Shown here piece after piece: positions 26,201 to 34,995 of a DNA stretch of 64,000 nt. Below the pieces are notes generated by a model. The model was not told the DNA's origin. It searched no databases and was given only the letters and a program-made list of their open reading frames with translations. Position 1 is the stretch's first letter. Every line of letters starts with the position of its first letter. A program made the position numbers and the translations under genes. The stretch comes from Sphingobacterium zeae (GTDB lineage: Bacteria > Bacteroidota > Bacteroidia > Sphingobacteriales > Sphingobacteriaceae), in NCBI RefSeq assembly GCF_030818895.1, contig NZ_JAUTBA010000001.1, positions 1,178,001 to 1,242,000 on the forward strand, written 5' to 3'.

Positions 26201-26286
26201 TTTTGGCTACCACGTCGGAAAAACAGTTACTACAGCAGGTGACCGATTTGGAGAAATTATATAAACAACAGTATGGTGTTGAGTAA
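23272..26286 (+). CDS. DUF2723 (TMEM260-like) membrane protein
   Basis: A 1004-residue protein recognised as DUF2723, related to eukaryotic TMEM260 and to GT-C glycosyltransferases. The N-terminus has the family hallmark TSWWDCGEFIASAFKLQIVH (residues about 30-49) followed by QPGAPLFLM, with the Asp/Glu expected in a GT-C first periplasmic loop. About a dozen hydrophobic helices fill residues 1-600, including SPLQPRERDYAYAGSFYAFA (about 532-551). A soluble C-terminal region of about 400 residues contains TYGDNDTYPLWYVQEVENYR. The likely role is transfer of a sugar from a lipid carrier to proteins, from family relation only. It is followed by a strong terminator and appears monocistronic. Confidence 0.9.
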   Translation: MNYTKINNLLGWICALIATVAYVMTAERSTSWWDCGEFIASAFKLQIVHQPGAPLFLMIQNIFSNLAGGDVTRIAFWMNVGSAVCSGLTILFLFWTITALAKKIVVKGVDGSYTSTDLIKIFGSGAVGALAYAFTDTFWFSAVESEVYAMSSLCTAVVFWGILKWENHADEAGADRWLIFIAYVMGLSIGVHLLNLLVIPAIALVIYFKRSKTVTSSGAIKAFLTGVVVLALILWGIIQYTVKAAAYFDLFFVNTLGMGFGTGFNLFMILAVALFVYGIWYSIKKVKPMLNLILISTAFIVFGYSSFAMIMVRAKANPTLNNSDPDNAFSFVSYLGREQYASEPLLNGPTFDAQVVDAEPTYTYRKDKDKYTKVENGMDYKYDKTMFFPRVYSSRDQGHIEYYRDYLKIPDGQSPTFADNLKFFFSYQIGHMYGRYFLWNFAGRQNDQQGQGSFTEGNWQAGIKPIDQMHNGGQNAIPDSLKTDPSNNKYYFLPLIIGLIGAFWHFGKRQRDAGIVGLLFFFTGLAIVLYLNQSPLQPRERDYAYAGSFYAFAIWIGLGVFAIADYLSKKMDGKIAAGAATVACLLGAPVLLGFQNWDDHDRSEKTTARDLAKNYLASCAPNAILFTYGDNDTYPLWYVQEVENYRPDVRVVNLSLLSSDWYMRQMKQKVNQADGLPINIDDEKFKKGVREVLYYQDMKVPGHVDLDLIMQILLSDDQKNKLELRGGKFENFLPTKNFSLPVNKESVLKNNVVPKAWQESIVDTMSWTYNRNYISRAELSILNVLLNNDWKRPIYFAATVPNDNYLGLDKYLVQEGFALRLMPISTPAGAEGTLVDTQSAYKDITTKYQWGNMAHASYLDPESYRMITMITNTVMGGTATQLMMEGRKDEARKVAVETYENMPKRVYLMRDILGYIPIINVLYETGETKRANEIVNRNLKFMTQNMRWYQDIAQTKPELEYSNIGTALRALGAYKSILATTSEKQLLQQVTDLEKLYKQQYGVE

Positions 26287-26314
26287 TTGTTAGCGATACC
26301 ATTTTAAGATAAGG

Positions 26315-26374
26315 GCTGCCCTTTGTTACAGATATTCAAAACAGAAATTTGTAGCAAAGGGCAGCTTTTTTTTT
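26315..26374 (+). terminator. Intrinsic terminator of the DUF2723 gene
   Basis: GCTGCCCTTTG (26315-26325) pairs with CAAAGGGCAGC (26355-26365) across a 29-base loop, followed by nine T. It lies in the 310-base gap before the permease; the rest of that gap (26375-26596) shows nothing recognisable. Confidence 0.88.
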
Positions 26375-26596
26375 GATTATTTTTTCTTAGCTTAAGGGCT
26401 TATAAACCGACCCGAATGAGGAGGAGATTCTTCTATAGAAAAGCTCATTATACAGATGTGCCTGGTATTGGCGCTTTTGCCTTGTCTTTATAGTCATCTA
26501 AGAAGGTGTCGAGTGCGGAATGATAAAGCAAGTGATTTAGAATGCCGGATGTAAGGTGTTCTTTTGCCAATGAAAATCATACTAAACAAATAGCAT

Positions 26597-27994
26597 ATGA
26601 AACGTCAATTAAAATTGTGGGATGCAGTGATGCTGGTCATGGGGTCGATGATCGGGAGTGGTATTTTTATTGTATCGAGCGATATGATGCGGCAGTTAGG
26701 GTCCGGATATTGGTTGGCGGTCGTGTGGTTGTTGACGGCTTTGGCAACGGTCGCAGCTGCAATCTGCTATGGCGAATTGTCATCGATGTATCCAAAGGCT
26801 GGTGGACAATACACCTATCTGACAGCAATATTTGGGAAGCCTATCGGCTTTTTATATGGTTGGAGCTTATTTACGGTCATTCAAACAGGGACGATAGCAG
26901 CGGTAGCAGTGGCCTTTGGTAAGTTTACGGCCTATCTTATCCCGCAGTTGAATGATGCTCCACCACTGTTCCAGCGTGGGGAATTTAAGATTACCTGGAT
27001 CCAGATTCTCGCAATGGGCGTGATAATGCTCCTTACCTTTATTAATACCAGGGGAATTAAAAGTGGAAAAACTGTCCAATCTTTTTTTACCTCTGCAAAA
27101 ATTATTGCTTTAATTTTGTTGATTTTAGGTGGTTTGTTCTTGATTAAACAAAATCATTTTTCGGAAAACATGGCTTACGGTTGGGATTCTTTCCAGAATT
27201 TAAAAGGTGTAGGCTGGTCGCAGATCTCTGGAGGCGCTTTGATGGGAGCATTAGCTGCTGCGATGGTAGGTTCGGTATTTAGTAGTGTGGCCTGGGAAAA
27301 TGTAACGTTTGTTTCGGGTGAGATTGTCAATCCACAGCGTAATGTTGTACGCGCCTTGGTAATCGGTACAAGCTTGGTGATGCTGCTCTATATCAGTTGT
27401 AATTACATTTACCTGGCGGCTTTGAGTAGAGAGGAGATCGCTTTTGCTGCCAATGATCGGGTCGCGATTGCGGCCGCTGAGAAAATATTAGGCCATAGTG
27501 GTACAATAGCGATGGCGATTTTAGTTATGATCTCGACATTTGGTTGTGTCAACGGTCTTGCATTGTCAGGGGCGCGTGTTTTTCAGACCATGGCCAAAGA
27601 TGGTTTGTTTTTGAAACAGGCAATTCCCAACAACAAGTACGATGTGCCGGCAAGATCATTGTGGCTACAGGGGATTTGGGCTTCATTGCTTTGTCTAAGC
27701 GGCCAGTACGGGAATTTGCTGGATATGATATCCTTTGTGATTGTCATATTCTATATGATCACGGTACTCGGTGTCATTATTCAGCGTGTCAGAAGACCCG
27801 ATTTAGAGCGCTCCTATAAAACGTTCCTATTTCCGGTTACACCAATCTTATATCTTGTGATAGGTACGGTTTTTTGTGTGTTACTGATTATTTATAAACC
27901 GCAATATACCTGGCCTGGATTTATACTTGTCTTGATTGGTGTGCCTGTGTATTTTTTTGCACGAAATAATAAACCTGTCGAGCGAGAGGAATAA
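26597..27994 (+). CDS. APC-family amino acid permease
   Basis: A 465-residue secondary transporter of the amino acid-polyamine-organocation superfamily, with about 12 hydrophobic helices. The opening MKRQLKLWDAVMLVMGSMIG continues SGIFI, the unwound TM1 substrate-binding motif (GSMIGSGIF) of APC carriers. TM2-TM3 contain YGELSSMYPKAGGQYTYL, the PxxGGxYxY family motif. The sequence looks closest to the LAT/SLC7-like branch. It has no neighbour in the same operon, and the substrate is unknown. A 126-residue frame starting at 26542 overlaps its 5' end and is a shadow. Confidence 0.93.
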   Translation: MKRQLKLWDAVMLVMGSMIGSGIFIVSSDMMRQLGSGYWLAVVWLLTALATVAAAICYGELSSMYPKAGGQYTYLTAIFGKPIGFLYGWSLFTVIQTGTIAAVAVAFGKFTAYLIPQLNDAPPLFQRGEFKITWIQILAMGVIMLLTFINTRGIKSGKTVQSFFTSAKIIALILLILGGLFLIKQNHFSENMAYGWDSFQNLKGVGWSQISGGALMGALAAAMVGSVFSSVAWENVTFVSGEIVNPQRNVVRALVIGTSLVMLLYISCNYIYLAALSREEIAFAANDRVAIAAAEKILGHSGTIAMAILVMISTFGCVNGLALSGARVFQTMAKDGLFLKQAIPNNKYDVPARSLWLQGIWASLLCLSGQYGNLLDMISFVIVIFYMITVLGVIIQRVRRPDLERSYKTFLFPVTPILYLVIGTVFCVLLIIYKPQYTWPGFILVLIGVPVYFFARNNKPVEREE

Positions 27995-28216
27995 TTTTCG
28001 TAGAGAACCTGTCGATGCTATGGAGTTTTCCATAAATAGTTGCTAGTAAGTGTTATGTATGAGTATAAAAATCTGTAGATATGCTGAAGTAATAGGTTTT
28101 CAAATTTTATGGAAAGAAAGATATACTTTGTTTAAATCACTTTCTAATCGTGTGCCAGTGGGATGCGAGTGGTGAAATTAATTGCTGTTCATGGCGTTAT
28201 TTCTATAAAAAAAGTG

Positions 28217-28224
28217 TAGCTTTG
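28217..28224 (+). promoter_or_regulatory. -7 element upstream of pyrR
   Basis: TAGCTTTG followed by C matches the -7 consensus 16 bases before the pyrR ATG; the -33 box is not clear. No PyrR-type anti-antiterminator leader is visible in the short space available. Confidence 0.5.
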
Positions 28225-28240
28225 CTCAAACATTCCCATA

Positions 28241-28804
28241 ATGAAACAGTCGATTTTATTAGACGGACCAAAATTTCAAATCACAATTCAAAGACTATGT
28301 CGTCAATTGATTGAGAATCACGGTGATTTTTCAAATGCTGTCGTCATAGGTATTCAACCCCGAGGAACTTTCTTAGCGAGACGTATTGTCAAAGAGCTTG
28401 AACAAATGATCGGTAAAGAGATTTTAGTTGGCGATTTGGACATTACCTTTTACCGCGACGACTTTCGCACGAAAGGAAATGCTGGTCCACTCTTAGCAAA
28501 TAGCACAAATATCAATTTTATTGTAGAAGGTAAGGAGGTCATTTTTATAGATGACGTCTTATGGACAGGACGTACTATTCGTGCCGCAATGGATGCTGTA
28601 CAGGCCTTTGGCCGTGCAAAGCGAATAGAATTGCTTGTTTTGGTCGATCGTAGATTCTCAAGACAGATTCCTATTCAACCTGATTATATCGGCATACAGG
28701 TCGATTCAATTGATTCGCAAAAAGTAATTGTTAACTGGAAAGAGTCAGATGATCAGGATAGCATTATCCTGATTACAGAAAAGAAGACGTCAGCTGGCGA
28801 TTAA
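28241..28804 (+). CDS. pyrR: PyrR-type uracil phosphoribosyltransferase / pyr regulator
   Basis: A 187-residue type I phosphoribosyltransferase. The PRPP-binding loop is VIFIDDVLWTGRT (100-112). The PyrR-specific segments GIQPRGTFLARRI (37-49) and DITFYRDDFRTKG (67-79) are present, the last being the flexible hood. In Bacilli PyrR is both a weak UPRTase and an RNA-binding attenuator; in Bacteroidota its regulatory role is uncertain. It lies 92 bases before pyrB, a conserved arrangement, supporting a pyrimidine role. No attenuator hairpin was found between the two genes. Confidence 0.95.
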   Translation: MKQSILLDGPKFQITIQRLCRQLIENHGDFSNAVVIGIQPRGTFLARRIVKELEQMIGKEILVGDLDITFYRDDFRTKGNAGPLLANSTNINFIVEGKEVIFIDDVLWTGRTIRAAMDAVQAFGRAKRIELLVLVDRRFSRQIPIQPDYIGIQVDSIDSQKVIVNWKESDDQDSIILITEKKTSAGD

Positions 28805-28896
28805 TAGAAGTGCCTCAAAGTCCTAAAGTCTATTTTGGCCCTTGGGAACGAGCACTTTCAATACAAAATGATTAGTAAATATTTGAATACGCTAAA

Positions 28897-29835
28897 ATGT
28901 CATCTGTAGCAGAACAACTAAGTACCCGCCATTTATTGGGGATCAAAGATCTAAAAGAAAACGACATCCAATTGATCCTGGATACAGCAAGTAATTTTAA
29001 AGAAGTATTAAACAGACCGATTAAAAAGGTTCCTTCCTTACGGGATATTACAATCGCCAACGTTTTTTTTGAAAACTCTACGCGCACACGTCTATCTTTT
29101 GAACTTGCTGAAAAGAGACTCTCTGCAGATATTGTTAATTTCGCAGCATCATCGTCCTCCGTAAGTAAAGGAGAGACGCTGATAGATACTGTCAACAATA
29201 TTCTCGCGATGAAGGTTGATATGATTGTGATGCGACATCCTTATGCTGGGGCAGGGGTATTTTTAAGTAAGCATGTTGATGCACAGATTGTCAATGCAGG
29301 TGACGGAGCACATGAACATCCTACGCAAGCTTTATTGGACTCTTTTTCAATCCGCGAGCGTTATGGCGATGTGGCTGGTCGTAAAGTTGCTATAGTAGGC
29401 GATATCACCCACTCACGGGTTGCGCTTTCTAATATCTTATGTCTTCAAAAGCAGGGTGCGGAAGTGATGGTCTGTGGACCCACCACATTAATTCCGAAAC
29501 ATATCACTTCATTGGGGGTAAAAGTGGAGCACGATTTGAGGAAGGCGCTCAATTGGTGTGACGTAGCAAATATGTTAAGAATTCAATTGGAACGCCAAGA
29601 TATTGCTTATTTCCCATCATTAAGAGAGTACTCCATGCTTTATGGGCTGAATAAAGGAATTTTGGACTCTTTGGATAAACCCATCACGATTATGCACCCC
29701 GGACCGATCAACCGTGGCGTCGAAATTACATCAGACGTTGCCGACAGTGAACATTCCATTATTTTGGATCAGGTCGAAAACGGTGTTGCTGTACGTATGG
29801 CTGTGTTGTACTTATTGGCAGGACAACGCGGATAG
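28897..29835 (+). CDS. pyrB: Aspartate carbamoyltransferase catalytic chain
   Basis: A 312-residue enzyme for the committed step of pyrimidine synthesis, carbamoyl phosphate plus aspartate to carbamoylaspartate. The carbamoyl-phosphate site FFENSTRTRLSFE carries S61-T-R-T-R65. HPTQALLDSFSI begins at H141, and the C-terminal domain has MHPGPINRGVEI (about 271-282). No pyrI regulatory-chain gene is adjacent, so it may act as an unregulated trimer. It follows pyrR and ends at a strong terminator. Confidence 0.97.
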   Translation: MSSVAEQLSTRHLLGIKDLKENDIQLILDTASNFKEVLNRPIKKVPSLRDITIANVFFENSTRTRLSFELAEKRLSADIVNFAASSSSVSKGETLIDTVNNILAMKVDMIVMRHPYAGAGVFLSKHVDAQIVNAGDGAHEHPTQALLDSFSIRERYGDVAGRKVAIVGDITHSRVALSNILCLQKQGAEVMVCGPTTLIPKHITSLGVKVEHDLRKALNWCDVANMLRIQLERQDIAYFPSLREYSMLYGLNKGILDSLDKPITIMHPGPINRGVEITSDVADSEHSIILDQVENGVAVRMAVLYLLAGQRG

Positions 29836-29857
29836 TCGGAATCGGCTTTAACAATAT

Positions 29858-29893
29858 TATGCCTGACTTTATTTTTTGTCGGGCATATTTTTT
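29858..29893 (+). terminator. Intrinsic terminator of pyrRB
   Basis: TATGCCTGAC (29858-29867) pairs with GTCGGGCATA (29878-29887), one G-T wobble, followed by six T. The rest of the 332-base gap to 30167 contains only the -7 box noted at 30128. Confidence 0.85.
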
Positions 29894-30127
29894 GTGCAAA
29901 ATTTCCGTTATAATACAGTATTATTCACAGATGTTAATAACTTTTGTGTAAAATAGCTCAATTAAAGTATAATTTAGTAAAATGAATAAAACTATCTCTT
30001 TAGCAGTGGAGATTTGAATTGAATTTCGATAAATTTGAAGCGATCTTAGTAACCTATAATAGGGAAGGATTGTTCATTTTACTCGCGTTTCAGGGCAATT
30101 TTATCAGGGTTTAGGAGGAGATTCATT

Positions 30128-30135
30128 TACATTTG
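30128..30135 (+). promoter_or_regulatory. -7 element upstream of the TPR gene
   Basis: TACATTTG followed by C matches TAnnTTTG, 32 bases before the ATG at 30168. No TTTG at the right distance upstream; a purine-rich GGAGGAG lies at about 30114. Confidence 0.4.
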
Positions 30136-30167
30136 CAGATAAATAACATATTAAGGTTTCACATATT

Positions 30168-33100
30168 ATGTATAAGAAGATTTACCAGGTGGGAGTTGCA
30201 TTAACCGTTATGGCGACGCCAGCATTAGCGCAACAGACAGAATGGCAACAAATCAACAAGGCGTATAAAACGGGGATGGAGTTGTTTGAACGCGGAAAAT
30301 TTAGTGCCGCTTCAGTGCAATTTGATCGTGTTGAAGCTTTGCGGACAAAATCCAATTTGCAATTGGATGAGACAGAGGAGCTTTCTTTATTGAAAGAAAA
30401 TGTCCGGTATTATCAAGCTGTTTGCGCCTTGGAATTGGGAGAGTCTGATGCCGAAAATCGTTTTTTGAAATACATTAAAGATTTCCCTGTGAGTGCAAAT
30501 GCCAAAGCAGCTTACTTTCAGATCGGTAAATCTTACTATGCTAAAAAAGACTACGTTAAAGCGCTAGAATGGTTTAACAAGATTGATAGCAAAAATCTTG
30601 CGGGTAAAGAGAATGTTGAATACCGCTTTAAGTATGGTTATGCTTCCTTTATGACGAAAGATTATAAGGCAGCGAAACCTTTATTTGAAAGCTTAAAAGA
30701 TCAGAAAACTGAATTTCAGGAGGCATCTATTTATTATTACGCTTATCTTTCCTACCTAGATGCCGAATATAAAACGGCGTTGAATGAATTTGAGCGTCTC
30801 AATGGATCTAAGCAGTTCGAAAATAGCTACCCTTATTATATCACGGCTTTATATTTCTTGGATAAACGCTACGACGATGTGCTGAATTATGCATTGCCAA
30901 TTTTGTCGCGTACAAAGCAAGAAAATGAAACAGAGATGTTCCGTATTGTCGCGGCGACCTACTTTATCAAAGGCGACTTAAAAACGTCCAAAGCGTATTA
31001 CGATAAATTCCAGGCACAAGATCAAGGTAAAACACAGAATAATCAGGATAGCTACCAAATCGGTTATATCGCTTATAAATTGAAAGATTATGATAAGGCG
31101 ATCACTGAATTGGAAAAGATGACTGATCCAGATGCATATTATCAGTCTGCGATGATTACCCTGGGGGATGCCTTCTTGAAGAAAGGCAATAAGCAATCTG
31201 CACGTAACGCATTTTTCCGTGCTTCGAAACTGGATTTTGATCCAGCGATGCAAGAAGAGGGCTTGTTCAACTATGCGAAGCTTTCATATGAATTAGAATT
31301 TCACCAGGTCGCATTGGCTTCGACACAGGAATATCTAAAAACGTACCCAAAATCGAAACGTTTGGAGGAAGCGAAAACACTGCTTGCTGAAGTGTTGCTG
31401 AGCACAAAGAATTACCGCGAGGCAGTAGATATTTTGGAGTCTATTCCTAAACGTGGTAAAGAAGCAAACTCCGCCTATCAAAAAGTAACCTATTATAGAG
31501 GTTTGGAATATTATAACGAACGTGCTTTTGAAAATGCAATCTCCTTATTCATGCGTTCTGAGCAGTTTCGTTATGATGAGGAAATTTATGCTTTAGCAAC
31601 GTATTGGAAAGCAGAAGCGATGTATGAAGTTCGTAAATACGGTGAAGCCGTAACCAATTTCAATAAATTTCTACGTTTGCCTGGAGCTAGTAAAACCGAT
31701 GTGTATGGTTATGCCAATTATGCTTTAGCCTACGCTGCTTTCCGTAATGGTAATTATAATACTGCGGCTAATTATTTCGAGCGTTTTCTCGCCTCGGGTG
31801 GCTCAAAGGGTATAGAGATGAATACACGTAACGATGCCATCGCACGTTTGGGTGACTCGTACTTCTCTTCCAAAAATTACGGCCGAGCTTTAACAGAATA
31901 TAATAAATTAATCTCTTCTAAAGCACCTAGTCAGGATTACGCATTGTTCCAAAGAGGTATTATCCAAGGATTGCAAGGGGATAATAACGGTAAAATTGCT
32001 ACGTTGAATGCTGTTATTGCGCAATTCCCGAATTCTAATTATGCCGACGATATTGCCTTTGAGATTCCTTATACACGTTTCTTAATGGGAGAAAGTGATC
32101 AGGCCATTGCTGGACTCCAAACCATGGTGGAAAAATATCCGCGCAGCAGTTATGTACCACGTGCTTTGGTAACAATTGGTCTGGTTCAGTATAATCAAGA
32201 TAACAATGATGCTGCGCTGGCAACATTCCAACGTGTGGTCGATCAGTATGCTTCAACGGACGAAGCCAGACAGGCTATGCGCTCCATTGAAAATATCTAT
32301 TTGGACAAGGGCGACGCGACTGGTTATATTAAATATGCAACAGGTACCAACCTTGGTGATGTTTCGAAATCAGAGCAAGATTCCCGTTCATTCTCCACCG
32401 CGACAACTTTATTTTCAAGAGGAAATTACAAAGGCGCTGTAGAAGCTGTAAATGCGTACTTTGATAAATTCCCTAAACCAAATCAAGAGAAATATGCGCG
32501 TTTTATCCGTGCCGAAAGTAATGCTGCCCTAGGAAATACCGAGGATGCGTTACATGATTACAATATTATTTTGAATGACTGGACTTCCCCTTATACAGAG
32601 CGCACGCTGATTTCTGTCTCTAATTTGTATTTGAAACAAAAGAAATACAATGAGGCTACGCAGTTATTGAAAAAGCTCGAGCTTACTTCTGAATACAAAT
32701 CCAATTATGGTTTTGCAATCAACAATTTGATGGTTTCTTATTATCAAATTGGAGATTATAAAGAAGCATTAAATTATACCAATGCGGTTAAAAATTACGA
32801 AAAATCTTCGGAAGAGGAGATCGCAAATGCCTACTTATATGCCGGTAAATGTTACGTGAAGCAAAATAAGAAAGCTGAAGCAATGAAAGAATTTAGTTTA
32901 GCTGCATTGAAGAGCCGTACGGTTTATGGGGCAGAAGCAAAATACAATGTTGCTCTGCTGCAATTGGAAAATAAACAATATGATGCTTGTATTAAAACGG
33001 CAATGGATCTATCTGATAATTTCTCTTCGTACGAATATTGGGTTGCGAAAAGCTTTATTACGATGGCTGATGCTTATGCCGGTAAAGGAGATACCTTCCA

Positions 33101-33206
33101 GGCCAAAGCTACGCTTGAATCAATTGTGGATAACTATGATGCGAAAGACGATATTTTGCCTGCAGCAAAAGAACGTCTAAATAAATTGAACAACAAAAAG
33201 AAATAG
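30168..33206 (+). CDS. Large periplasmic TPR-repeat protein
   Basis: A 1012-residue protein with a Sec signal peptide (residues 1-21, ending in PALA before QQTEW). Nearly the whole length is tetratricopeptide-like helix-turn-helix repeats, with recurrent YYAKKDYVKALEWFNKI, SYFSSKNYGRALTEYNKLIS, YNQDNNDAALATFQRVVDQY and AYAGKGDTFQAKATLESIV. Such scaffolds bind protein partners in the periplasm. It starts an envelope cluster: an outer-membrane barrel 6 bases downstream, then the HU/SPOR protein, ExbB, ExbD and TonB. It resembles YbgF/CpoB-type TPR partners of Tol systems in principle, but is much larger. Function unproven. Confidence 0.85.
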   Translation: MYKKIYQVGVALTVMATPALAQQTEWQQINKAYKTGMELFERGKFSAASVQFDRVEALRTKSNLQLDETEELSLLKENVRYYQAVCALELGESDAENRFLKYIKDFPVSANAKAAYFQIGKSYYAKKDYVKALEWFNKIDSKNLAGKENVEYRFKYGYASFMTKDYKAAKPLFESLKDQKTEFQEASIYYYAYLSYLDAEYKTALNEFERLNGSKQFENSYPYYITALYFLDKRYDDVLNYALPILSRTKQENETEMFRIVAATYFIKGDLKTSKAYYDKFQAQDQGKTQNNQDSYQIGYIAYKLKDYDKAITELEKMTDPDAYYQSAMITLGDAFLKKGNKQSARNAFFRASKLDFDPAMQEEGLFNYAKLSYELEFHQVALASTQEYLKTYPKSKRLEEAKTLLAEVLLSTKNYREAVDILESIPKRGKEANSAYQKVTYYRGLEYYNERAFENAISLFMRSEQFRYDEEIYALATYWKAEAMYEVRKYGEAVTNFNKFLRLPGASKTDVYGYANYALAYAAFRNGNYNTAANYFERFLASGGSKGIEMNTRNDAIARLGDSYFSSKNYGRALTEYNKLISSKAPSQDYALFQRGIIQGLQGDNNGKIATLNAVIAQFPNSNYADDIAFEIPYTRFLMGESDQAIAGLQTMVEKYPRSSYVPRALVTIGLVQYNQDNNDAALATFQRVVDQYASTDEARQAMRSIENIYLDKGDATGYIKYATGTNLGDVSKSEQDSRSFSTATTLFSRGNYKGAVEAVNAYFDKFPKPNQEKYARFIRAESNAALGNTEDALHDYNIILNDWTSPYTERTLISVSNLYLKQKKYNEATQLLKKLELTSEYKSNYGFAINNLMVSYYQIGDYKEALNYTNAVKNYEKSSEEEIANAYLYAGKCYVKQNKKAEAMKEFSLAALKSRTVYGAEAKYNVALLQLENKQYDACIKTAMDLSDNFSSYEYWVAKSFITMADAYAGKGDTFQAKATLESIVDNYDAKDDILPAAKERLNKLNNKKK

Positions 33207-33212
33207 GATATA

Positions 33213-34955
33213 ATGAAGAAGTTGCAAAATAGAAACGTGAAGAAATATACTTTAGCAGCGCTTTTGATGGGCGTGGGATTGAATTCTTTTGCACAAGAAA
33301 CAGGCAAGAAGAATGATCCTGAGAAACCAGTCACTATCGATTCTTTTGATGTTGTTCGTGATTATAAACCCATTCTTGCGGATGCTGTGAAAATTCGGCG
33401 CAGTCCGGATATGACCAATAAAAGGGAATACCAGCCCAAGTTGACCTACAACAATATTTTGGATAAGAAATTGGATATCAATACTGGATTGAAACAGTTA
33501 AATGTGCAGGAGATTCCTTTCGCACAACCTTTTGAGCATAGTAGCAACTATGTCAAGTTTGGTATCGGTAACTATAACAGTATATTGGGCGAGGCTTATT
33601 TAGCTTCTGAACAGTATGAGAATACGCGATTCGGCTTATTTGCAAAGCATCTGAGCCAAAAGGGTAATATTGACGGACAGAAGTTCAGTACACAAGATAT
33701 TGGTGTTTTTGGTCGCCGGGTGTTGGATGCGGTAACAGTAAAGGGGACGCTTGGTTACAATCGTTATGGTACAAATTTCTATGGTCAGACCTTTGATCAA
33801 TCGGGAACAACATTGTTAAATACAAGTCCAGATAAACAGACATTTACAGATATCTATTTAAATGGTGAACTATCGAGTAATGTAGATCCCAAAAATGAAC
33901 AGGCGATCAGCTACTCGGCGAAAGTTGACGGCTATTTATTTAAAGATGCCTACAAAGCCAAAGAAAATTCCATCGCATTATCTGGTTATCTGAACAAGCG
34001 TTTAAGTGCATTTAATGTCGGTGCAAATGTGAGCGTGACGATGAATAACGTGAAAGATAGTGCTGAAGTAAAGAATCATTTAGCCGTAGTCAATCCGTAT
34101 ATTCGTTTTAAAGGCGATAATTATAACGTTACCTTGGGAGCAAATTTAACTTCCGAATTTGGTGATAGCTCACGGTTCAATATTTTTCCTTCAGTAGAAG
34201 CTGATTTTGCTTTGGCACCTGAATATATCTCTTTGTTTGCCGGAATTAATGGGGGAGTAAAGCAAGCTTCTTTCCGCAGCTTTGCGAAAGAAAATCCTTA
34301 TTTGGCCCCGAACGCTAAAATGATTAATTCGATCGAGAAAATGAACATTTATGCGGGATTAAAAGGGAATGCCGGAGCAACTTTTGGTTATAAAGTAAAG
34401 GTATTCTACAAACAGATCGAGGGCCTGCCTTTATTTAAAAATAGTGCATTTGGCGATACCCAAAATGGTTATGTTCCTTGGGCATTCGATGTCGTTTATG
34501 ATGGCGTGATCAATAAGGCGAAGCATATGGGATTTGAAGGTGAAATTAATGTGCGCCTTTCACAACTGGTTAATCTAGGAGGTAGGGTGTATATCGACGA
34601 TTATAATTTGAGCGATGAAGAGGAAGCTTGGGGATTGCCAAAATTCCGCATGCAGGCCAATGCGCGTTTCAATATCTCTGATAAACTTTTCGTAGATGCT
34701 GAACTTTCTACTCAGGGTAACACGTATGCATATATCTATGATTATGATACAGATGGCAGCCGTATTACTGGCAGTGGTCATAAGGCAACAATCGCTTCGT
34801 TCGCTGATCTTAATGCAGGCGCAGAATATCGGGTCAAAAAGCAATTTGGTATTTTCGTCAAAGCAAATAATATCTTTGGAAAAGAATACGAACGTTATAT
34901 GTATTACCCACGATTGGGCTTTAATGTAATTGGTGGTCTTAATTATTCGTTTTAA
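33213..34955 (+). CDS. Outer-membrane beta-barrel protein (TonB-receptor-like, plugless)
   Basis: A 580-residue protein with a signal peptide of about 28 residues (AALLMGVGLNSFAQ before ETGKK). The mature part is made of alternating amphipathic strands and ends in a typical outer-membrane C-terminus (YYPRLGFNVIGGLNYSF, terminal Phe). The N-terminal stretch has VTIDSFDVVRDYKPILADAV, seen in a Bacteroidota family usually labelled TonB-dependent receptor, but no standard plug is apparent. It follows the TPR gene by 6 bases and is probably translated with it. Ligand unknown. Confidence 0.8.
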   Translation: MKKLQNRNVKKYTLAALLMGVGLNSFAQETGKKNDPEKPVTIDSFDVVRDYKPILADAVKIRRSPDMTNKREYQPKLTYNNILDKKLDINTGLKQLNVQEIPFAQPFEHSSNYVKFGIGNYNSILGEAYLASEQYENTRFGLFAKHLSQKGNIDGQKFSTQDIGVFGRRVLDAVTVKGTLGYNRYGTNFYGQTFDQSGTTLLNTSPDKQTFTDIYLNGELSSNVDPKNEQAISYSAKVDGYLFKDAYKAKENSIALSGYLNKRLSAFNVGANVSVTMNNVKDSAEVKNHLAVVNPYIRFKGDNYNVTLGANLTSEFGDSSRFNIFPSVEADFALAPEYISLFAGINGGVKQASFRSFAKENPYLAPNAKMINSIEKMNIYAGLKGNAGATFGYKVKVFYKQIEGLPLFKNSAFGDTQNGYVPWAFDVVYDGVINKAKHMGFEGEINVRLSQLVNLGGRVYIDDYNLSDEEEAWGLPKFRMQANARFNISDKLFVDAELSTQGNTYAYIYDYDTDGSRITGSGHKATIASFADLNAGAEYRVKKQFGIFVKANNIFGKEYERYMYYPRLGFNVIGGLNYSF

Positions 34956-34968
34956 CGAATTAAGATTA

Positions 34969-34976
34969 TAAATTTG
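34969..34976 (+). promoter_or_regulatory. Possible internal promoter (-7 box) before the HU/SPOR gene
   Basis: TAAATTTG followed by C lies 19 bases before the ATG at 34996, in the 40-base gap after the barrel gene. No -33 box is visible. Confidence 0.35.
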
Positions 34977-34995
34977 CATCTTAAAATAGTGCGCA

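Noticed and set aside
26542..26922. 126-residue + frame overlapping the APC permease start
   Set aside because: Same strand but different frame, low-complexity composition; the permease frame has clear family motifs.
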